A DNA stretch of 64,000 nucleotides from Streptomyces sp. PT12 (GTDB lineage: Bacteria; Actinomycetota; Actinomycetes; Streptomycetales; Streptomycetaceae): the NCBI RefSeq assembly GCF_003311645.1, contig NZ_QEST01000088.1:1-64000 (forward strand), given 5' to 3'. Made by a program: the position numbers and the translations under genes. Positions 59,540 to 64,000 of this stretch are shown here, piece by piece (the first letter of the stretch is position 1; each line of letters opens with the position of its first letter). Under the pieces are notes generated by a model. The model saw only the letters and a list, made by a program, of their open reading frames with translations, made no database searches and was not told the DNA's origin.

Positions 59540-62500
59540 ATGCGCTTCGGGGTGCTCGGTCCGCTGGCCGTGTGGACGGACGAGGGGACGCCGGTCATCG
59601 TTCCTGACACCAAGGTCAGGGCGTTGCTCGCCGATCTGCTGGCGCGGGACGGCGGCCCCGTCCCCGCGGACCGGCTGGTCGAGGACCTGTGGGGCGCGCG
59701 CCCCCCGCGCAATCCCACCGCCACGCTTCAGGCGCGGGTCTCGCAGCTGCGCCGCGCGCTGGCCGAGGCGGAGCCGGGCGGACGGGAGCTGGTGACGTTC
59801 GGCCCCGCCGGTTACGCGCTCGCCGCCGCGCCGGACGCGGTGGACGCGCGCGCGTTCGACGCGCTGCTCGATCGCGCCTCCGCGAGCGGGGACGCGCGCA
59901 CGCGCGCGGCGCTGCTCGGTGAGGCGCTTGACCTGTGGCGGGGCGAGGCGTTCGCCGACTTCGCCGACGAGCCGTTCACGCGGGCCGCGGTGACCCGGCT
60001 GGACGAGCGGCGGCTGACGGCGTGGGAGGAGCGCGCCGAGGCCCGGCTCGACCTGGGCGAGCACGACGCGCTCACCGCGGAGCTGCCGGCGCTGATCGAG
60101 CGCCACCCGCTGCGGGAACGGCTTGTCGCCGCGCACATGCGCGCCCTCTATCGCGCGGGGCGCCAAGAGGCGGCGCTCGCCCGCTACCGCGCGCTGCGGG
60201 ACGCGCTGGCCGACGGGCTTGGCGTCGATCCCACGCCCGAACTGGCCGAGCTGTACCGGGCGGTGCTCCACCACGACCCGGCGCTCGCGCCCCGCGCGCG
60301 CACCAATCTGCCCGCCCCCGTGACCGAGCTGATCGGCCGTGAGAAGGACCTGGCGGGGACCGGGGAACGGCTGGCCTCGGCGCGCCTGGTGACGCTGACC
60401 GGGCCCGGCGGGGTCGGGAAGACGCGGCTCGCGCTCGCCGCGGCCGCGCGCGAGACCGGCCGCTTCCCCGACGGCGTGTGGCTCGTCGAGCTGGCCGCCG
60501 TCACCGGGGAAGGGGTGCCGGGCGCGGTGGCGGCCGTGCTGGGCGTGCGCGATGACGCGAGGCCGGGCGGCTCGTTGGACGATCAGCTGACCGAGGCGCT
60601 CGCGGACCGCAGGGCGCTGCTCGTCCTCGACAACTGCGAGCACGTGGTCGAGGCCGCGGCGGCCCTCGCGTCCCGGCTGCTCAAGGCCGCGCCCGGGGTG
60701 CGGATCCTGGCGACCGGCCGGGAGCCGCTGGGGGTGTCGGGCGAAGTCCTGTTCGCCGTCGACCCGTTGGGGCTGCCGCCCGAGGGGGCCACGGCGCCGG
60801 GCGATCTCGCGGGGTCGAGCGCGGCGCGCCTCTTCGTCGAACGCGCCGCGGCCGCGGACCCCGGCTTCGCGCTCGACGGCGGGAACGCCGCCGCCGTCGC
60901 CGCCGTGTGCCGCCGCCTCGACGGCATCCCGCTGGCGCTCGAACTCGCCGCGACGCGCGTGCGGGCACTCGGCGTGGGCGCGTTGGCCGAACGCCTCGAC
61001 GACCGCTTCCGGCTGCTGGCCTCAGGGCCGCGCGACGCCCCGACGCGGCAGCGCACGCTGCGCGCCGTGCTCGACTGGAGCTGGGAACTGCTGGGCGAGC
61101 CCGAGCGCGCGGTGCTGCGCCGCCTGGCCGTCGTGGTGGACGGCTGCACCCTGGAGGCGGCCGAGGCGGTGGGCGGCGCGCGGGACACCGTCGAGGTCCT
61201 GGCCAGGCTGGTGGACCGCTCGCTGGTGATCGCGGGAGAGGGGCGTTACCGGCTGCTGGAGTCGGTGGCCGCCTATGGCCTCGAACGGCTGCGGGAGGCG
61301 GGCGAGGAGGAGCGGACGCGGCTACGGCACGCCGCGTTCTACGGGGCGCTGGCCGAGCGGGCCGCCGAACACCTGCGGGCGCGTGGGCAGTTCCGCTGGA
61401 TGGACCGGCTCGACGCGGAGGCCGCCAACCTGCGGGCCGCGATCGAGTGGGCCGCGGGAGCGGGCGCGGCCGAGCGGGCGCTGCGGATGGTCGACGCGCT
61501 GGCGTGGTACTGGTTCCTGCGCGGGCGTCTTGGCGAGGGGCGCCGCGCCGTGGACGCCGCCCTGGCCGCGCCGGGCGAGGCGCCCGCGGCGGTGCGGGCG
61601 GCGGCGCTCGCGTGGCGCGCGGGGTTCGGGGCGCCGCTCGGCGAGGGCTGGAACGGCGCGGCGCGGCGGGCGTTCGATGGCGTGGACGACCCGCTGGGCC
61701 TGGCACGGGCGGAGTGGTTCCTGAGCCTGACGCACTGGGGCTATGGCGACCTGTCGGGACATGTGGCGCTCGTCGACGGGGCGTTGGAGGTCTTCCGCGC
61801 ACGGGGCGACCGGTGGGGGACGGCGGCGGCGCTGGCCACCCGCGCCAGGCTGGCGTCGGGCCGCGCCGATCTGGCGGCGATGGAGCGCGACGCGCGGGAC
61901 AGCCTGGCGGCCTTCGACGAGCTCGGCGACGCGTGGGGCCGTCTCGAGGCCACCTACGCGCTCGACCTGGCCGCCGAGATCACGGGCGACTACGAGCGGG
62001 CCAGGAGCCTGCGCCTCGAAGGGATGCGGCTGGCCAGGAGGTTCGGCATGTGGACCGAGGCGTCGTTCAGGCTCGCGGGCCTCGGCCGCCTCTCGCTGCT
62101 GACCGGCGACCTTGAACAGGCGCGTGACCTGCACGAACGGGCGCTGCGGCTGGCGCTCGCGCACTCGGCCAAGCCCGCCGAGGAGTTCGCGGAGATCGGG
62201 CTCGGCCTGGTGGCGAGGCGGCAGGGGCGCCTCGACGCGGCGGAGGCCCATCTGCGGCCCTGGCTCGGCTGGTTGGGCGGGGTCGAGGGCCGGGCGGGGG
62301 TGGCGTTCCTGCTGGCGGAGCTGGGCTTTGTGGCCGAGCTGCGGGGCGACGCGGCGGGCGCGCTGCGGCTCCAGGGCGAGGGCTATGCCGCGGCGCGGAG
62401 GCTCGGCGATCCGCGGGCGGTCGCGCTGGCGCTCGAAGGACTCGCGGGCGCACGGGCGCGCGCGGGGGAGGCCGCGCACGCCGCGCGCCTCCTGGGCGCC

Positions 62501-63130
62501 GCGCACTCGCTCAGGAGCGCCGTGGGCGCCCCCCTGCCCCCGGGCGAACGCGCGGATGTCGACCGCGTGGAGGCCGCGGCGCGCGCCGCGCTGGCGCCCG
62601 AGGAGTTCGCGGCGGAACGGGAACGGGGCGCGGGCCTCTCCCCCGACGCGGCGACCGTGGCGGTGGCGCCCGGTGTGACATTCCCCGAGCCGGGCGGCGG
62701 CCGCACGTGGGCCGTGGCCGCGGTGGTGCTCAACTCCCGCGGCCAGGCGTTCGCCCAGCGGCGCAGCGCCACGCGGCGGCTGTTCCCCGACTGCTGGGAC
62801 CTGGTCGGGGGGCATGTGGAGGAGGGCGAGACGCTGCTCGATGCCTTGGTGCGCGAGGTCGAGGAGGAGACCGGCTGGCGCGTGCGCGCGGTGACGCGCT
62901 TCCTCGGCGTGATCACCTGGGAGGGCGACGACGGGCGCGGCCTGCGGCACGAGGCCGACTACGTCGTCGAGGTGGATGGCGACCTGGACACGCCGGTCCT
63001 GGAGTGGTCCAAGCACCCGGCGTGGGATTGGTTCGGGCCTGGCGACCTGGAGCGGCTCAAGGAGAACCGGCTGCCCGCCGACCAGTTGGTCCACGCCGTG
63101 ATCGCGAAGGCGCTCGGCGTGGGCGGCTGA
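59540..63130 (+). CDS. SARP-type regulator with NB-ARC ATPase, TPR region and C-terminal Nudix domain
   Basis: About 1196 residues in one unbroken frame. Residues 1-95: OmpR-like winged helix (FGVLGPLAVWTDEGTP then KVRALLADLLARDGG). 96-245: BTAD domain. ~265-560: NB-ARC/AAA with Walker A GPGGVGKTRLAL (~288) and Walker B LLVLDNCEH (~360). ~560-1030: TPR-like helices. ~1052-1190: Nudix domain with a complete box GGHVEEGETLLDALVREVEE then ETGW (~1089-1112), so the catalytic Glu residues are present. AfsR-like regulators activate secondary-metabolism genes; fusion to a Nudix hydrolase is the odd part. No internal stop or clear re-start was found at the joint. Confidence 0.88.
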   Translation: MRFGVLGPLAVWTDEGTPVIVPDTKVRALLADLLARDGGPVPADRLVEDLWGARPPRNPTATLQARVSQLRRALAEAEPGGRELVTFGPAGYALAAAPDAVDARAFDALLDRASASGDARTRAALLGEALDLWRGEAFADFADEPFTRAAVTRLDERRLTAWEERAEARLDLGEHDALTAELPALIERHPLRERLVAAHMRALYRAGRQEAALARYRALRDALADGLGVDPTPELAELYRAVLHHDPALAPRARTNLPAPVTELIGREKDLAGTGERLASARLVTLTGPGGVGKTRLALAAAARETGRFPDGVWLVELAAVTGEGVPGAVAAVLGVRDDARPGGSLDDQLTEALADRRALLVLDNCEHVVEAAAALASRLLKAAPGVRILATGREPLGVSGEVLFAVDPLGLPPEGATAPGDLAGSSAARLFVERAAAADPGFALDGGNAAAVAAVCRRLDGIPLALELAATRVRALGVGALAERLDDRFRLLASGPRDAPTRQRTLRAVLDWSWELLGEPERAVLRRLAVVVDGCTLEAAEAVGGARDTVEVLARLVDRSLVIAGEGRYRLLESVAAYGLERLREAGEEERTRLRHAAFYGALAERAAEHLRARGQFRWMDRLDAEAANLRAAIEWAAGAGAAERALRMVDALAWYWFLRGRLGEGRRAVDAALAAPGEAPAAVRAAALAWRAGFGAPLGEGWNGAARRAFDGVDDPLGLARAEWFLSLTHWGYGDLSGHVALVDGALEVFRARGDRWGTAAALATRARLASGRADLAAMERDARDSLAAFDELGDAWGRLEATYALDLAAEITGDYERARSLRLEGMRLARRFGMWTEASFRLAGLGRLSLLTGDLEQARDLHERALRLALAHSAKPAEEFAEIGLGLVARRQGRLDAAEAHLRPWLGWLGGVEGRAGVAFLLAELGFVAELRGDAAGALRLQGEGYAAARRLGDPRAVALALEGLAGARARAGEAAHAARLLGAAHSLRSAVGAPLPPGERADVDRVEAAARAALAPEEFAAERERGAGLSPDAATVAVAPGVTFPEPGGGRTWAVAAVVLNSRGQAFAQRRSATRRLFPDCWDLVGGHVEEGETLLDALVREVEEETGWRVRAVTRFLGVITWEGDDGRGLRHEADYVVEVDGDLDTPVLEWSKHPAWDWFGPGDLERLKENRLPADQLVHAVIAKALGVGG

Positions 63131-63133
63131 TCC

Positions 63134-63164
63134 GGGCCCCGGGCGCAGCGTTCACCCGGGGCCC
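63134..63164 (+). terminator. Terminator hairpin of the SARP-Nudix gene
   Basis: Perfect 10-bp arms GGGCCCCGGG and CCCGGGGCCC, 11-nt loop, 4 nt past the stop. It is followed by GC-rich short repeats (CCCGGGA) to 63231. Confidence 0.7.
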
Positions 63165-63231
63165 GGGACCCGGGACCCGGCACCCGTGGCCCGGATCGAC
63201 CGGATGGACCGGATCAACGGGCTCGACCGGC

Positions 63232-63795
63232 TCAGCTTCCCTGGCCGCGCCCGCTGATCATGTCGCGCGCCCGGTCCACCAGGCCGACGCCCGGGGCCAG
63301 CACTTTGTTCAGCGGCGGGGTATCGGGGGCCGACGGGTGCGGCCTGGTGGGCGCCATCCTCTTGGCGCGGCGCGCCTTGCCGCCCAGGTCGGCCAGCGCC
63401 TCGGGGGTGCAGGCGGCCCGCAGCATCGGGAAGAGGTGGTCCTCCTCGTCCTGGATGTGCTCCCTGATCTCGGTCATCAGCCGGGCGATCAGCTGGTCGA
63501 ACCTCGCGTGGGACGCCGAGTACTCCTCGAGCTCCTTCATGACGCGCTCGGCCGTCGCGTGGTCGCCGATCTCGCGGTCGGCGATCGCGGCCCCGTCGGG
63601 CACATGGGCCCGCACCGCCGGGTAGAGGTACTGCTCCTCGGCGATGGAGAGGCGCACGAGCTCGATCGTCACCTGGTCGGCCAGCTGCTTGCGGCGCGGC
63701 TCCCCCGGCGGCATCGACTCGATGTCGGAGAAGATGTCCTCCACCTCCCGGTGATCCGTGGTGAGTTCATGGATGATGTCTCCGCCGTGTCCCAT
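63232..63795 (-). CDS. Hemerythrin HHE-domain protein
   Basis: About 187 residues. Four-helix hemerythrin fold with iron-ligand pattern: HELTTDHREVE, EEQYLYPAVRAHV, DHATAERVMKELEE, HIQDEEDHLFPML. Probably a non-heme di-iron sensor or store for oxygen, NO or iron. The last 45 residues are basic/Pro-rich. A sigma-B-like promoter lies upstream, which fits a stress role. ATG at 63795. Confidence 0.9.
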   Translation of the reverse strand: MGHGGDIIHELTTDHREVEDIFSDIESMPPGEPRRKQLADQVTIELVRLSIAEEQYLYPAVRAHVPDGAAIADREIGDHATAERVMKELEEYSASHARFDQLIARLMTEIREHIQDEEDHLFPMLRAACTPEALADLGGKARRAKRMAPTRPHPSAPDTPPLNKVLAPGVGLVDRARDMISGRGQGS

Positions 63796-63861
63796 GGCGG
63801 CCTCCTTCGGTGTCTCGCCTGAACGTCTGCGCGCCTGAACGCCTTCGCACCGGACACCCGG

Positions 63862-63886
63862 GTAACCAACGGGCCGCGCGAAAAAC
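63862..63886 (-). promoter_or_regulatory. Sigma-B-like promoter
   Basis: GTTT (63886-63883), a 15-bp spacer, and GGTTAC (63867-63862), close to the Streptomyces sigma-B consensus (GnnT-n14/16-GGGTAC), about 70 bp before the hemerythrin ATG. Confidence 0.5.
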
Positions 63887-63951
63887 GTCGTTCACGGGCG
63901 GGCACGCTCACGGCGCTTTCCTGGGGCGCGTTCTGGGGAGGGCGCACGGGA

Positions 63952-63978
63952 ACGGCCCGCCTGGTCACGGCGGGCCGT
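63952..63978. terminator. Hairpin terminator at the window edge
   Basis: Perfect 10-bp arms ACGGCCCGCC and GGCGGGCCGT, 7-nt loop. It lies upstream of the hemerythrin promoter, so it probably ends a transcript from beyond the window. Confidence 0.65.
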
Positions 63979-64000
63979 CTCTCCTGGGCGGGAGTGGGGC

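Overview
The window is about 64 kb of very GC-rich chromosome from an actinomycete, almost certainly Streptomyces or a close relative. The evidence is strong third-position GC bias, frequent GTG starts, 4-bp ATGA/GTGA overlaps, and a gene order (coaE, rpsA, polA, liv operon, ANTAR regulator, tRNA-Leu, pyk, chorismate mutase, gltBD, lgt, trp genes, hisI) that I remember as a conserved Streptomyces core block. Most genes are on the minus strand. No insertion sequence, prophage, CRISPR array or integrase is visible.

Region by region. 0-12 kb is mixed housekeeping and small orphan genes: a DNA alkyltransferase, an M23 peptidase with a long leader, a PIG-L deacetylase, a DEDD exonuclease next to a MazF-like protein, a WGR/beta-propeller protein, a zinc alcohol dehydrogenase, a kinase-like protein without a P-loop, a conserved unknown, and a FUSC-type membrane protein. 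Between 8.93 and 9.27 kb lies a gene-free stretch that folds, on the minus strand, as a complete tRNA body in circularly permuted order. 12-24 kb holds a small protein with an amyloid-signalling-like C-terminus, then coaE, a PAC2 protein, rpsA with a strong promoter, a lytic transglycosylase with a very long acidic tail, polA, a molybdopterin oxidoreductase and a hotdog thioesterase. 23-31 kb is a complete branched-chain amino-acid ABC operon (livKHMGF), an ANTAR response regulator, tRNA-Leu(CAA) and pyruvate kinase. 31-41 kb holds an orphan PLP decarboxylase plus flavin N-hydroxylase pair of siderophore type, aminopeptidase N, chorismate mutase and a sugar ABC importer without its ATPase. 41-58 kb is central nitrogen and aromatic metabolism: gltB/gltD, lgt, a DsbA-like thioredoxin, a DUF1266 protein, then trpA-trpB-trpM-trpC and, after three membrane-protein genes, trpE and hisI. 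58-64 kb ends with a TIGR03085 protein, an imine-reductase-like enzyme divergent from a giant SARP/NB-ARC/TPR regulator fused to a Nudix domain, and a hemerythrin-domain protein behind a sigma-B-like promoter.

How the genes connect. Chorismate mutase (Phe/Tyr branch), trpE/trpC/trpB/trpA (Trp branch) and hisI are the aromatic and histidine block. gltBD supplies glutamate and the liv operon imports branched-chain amino acids. lgt serves the lipoproteins encoded here (LivK-like and sugar-binding proteins, both with clear lipoboxes).

Most unusual items: the permuted tRNA-like RNA (8933-9273), the SARP-NB-ARC-TPR-Nudix fusion with 11-bp direct repeats upstream, the amyloid-motif protein (11859-12218), the orphan decarboxylase/N-hydroxylase cassette, and a recurring pattern of 9- to 17-bp tandem repeats in or at the ends of coding genes. 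Statements about family identity rest on recognised motifs and memory of the families. No database search was run.
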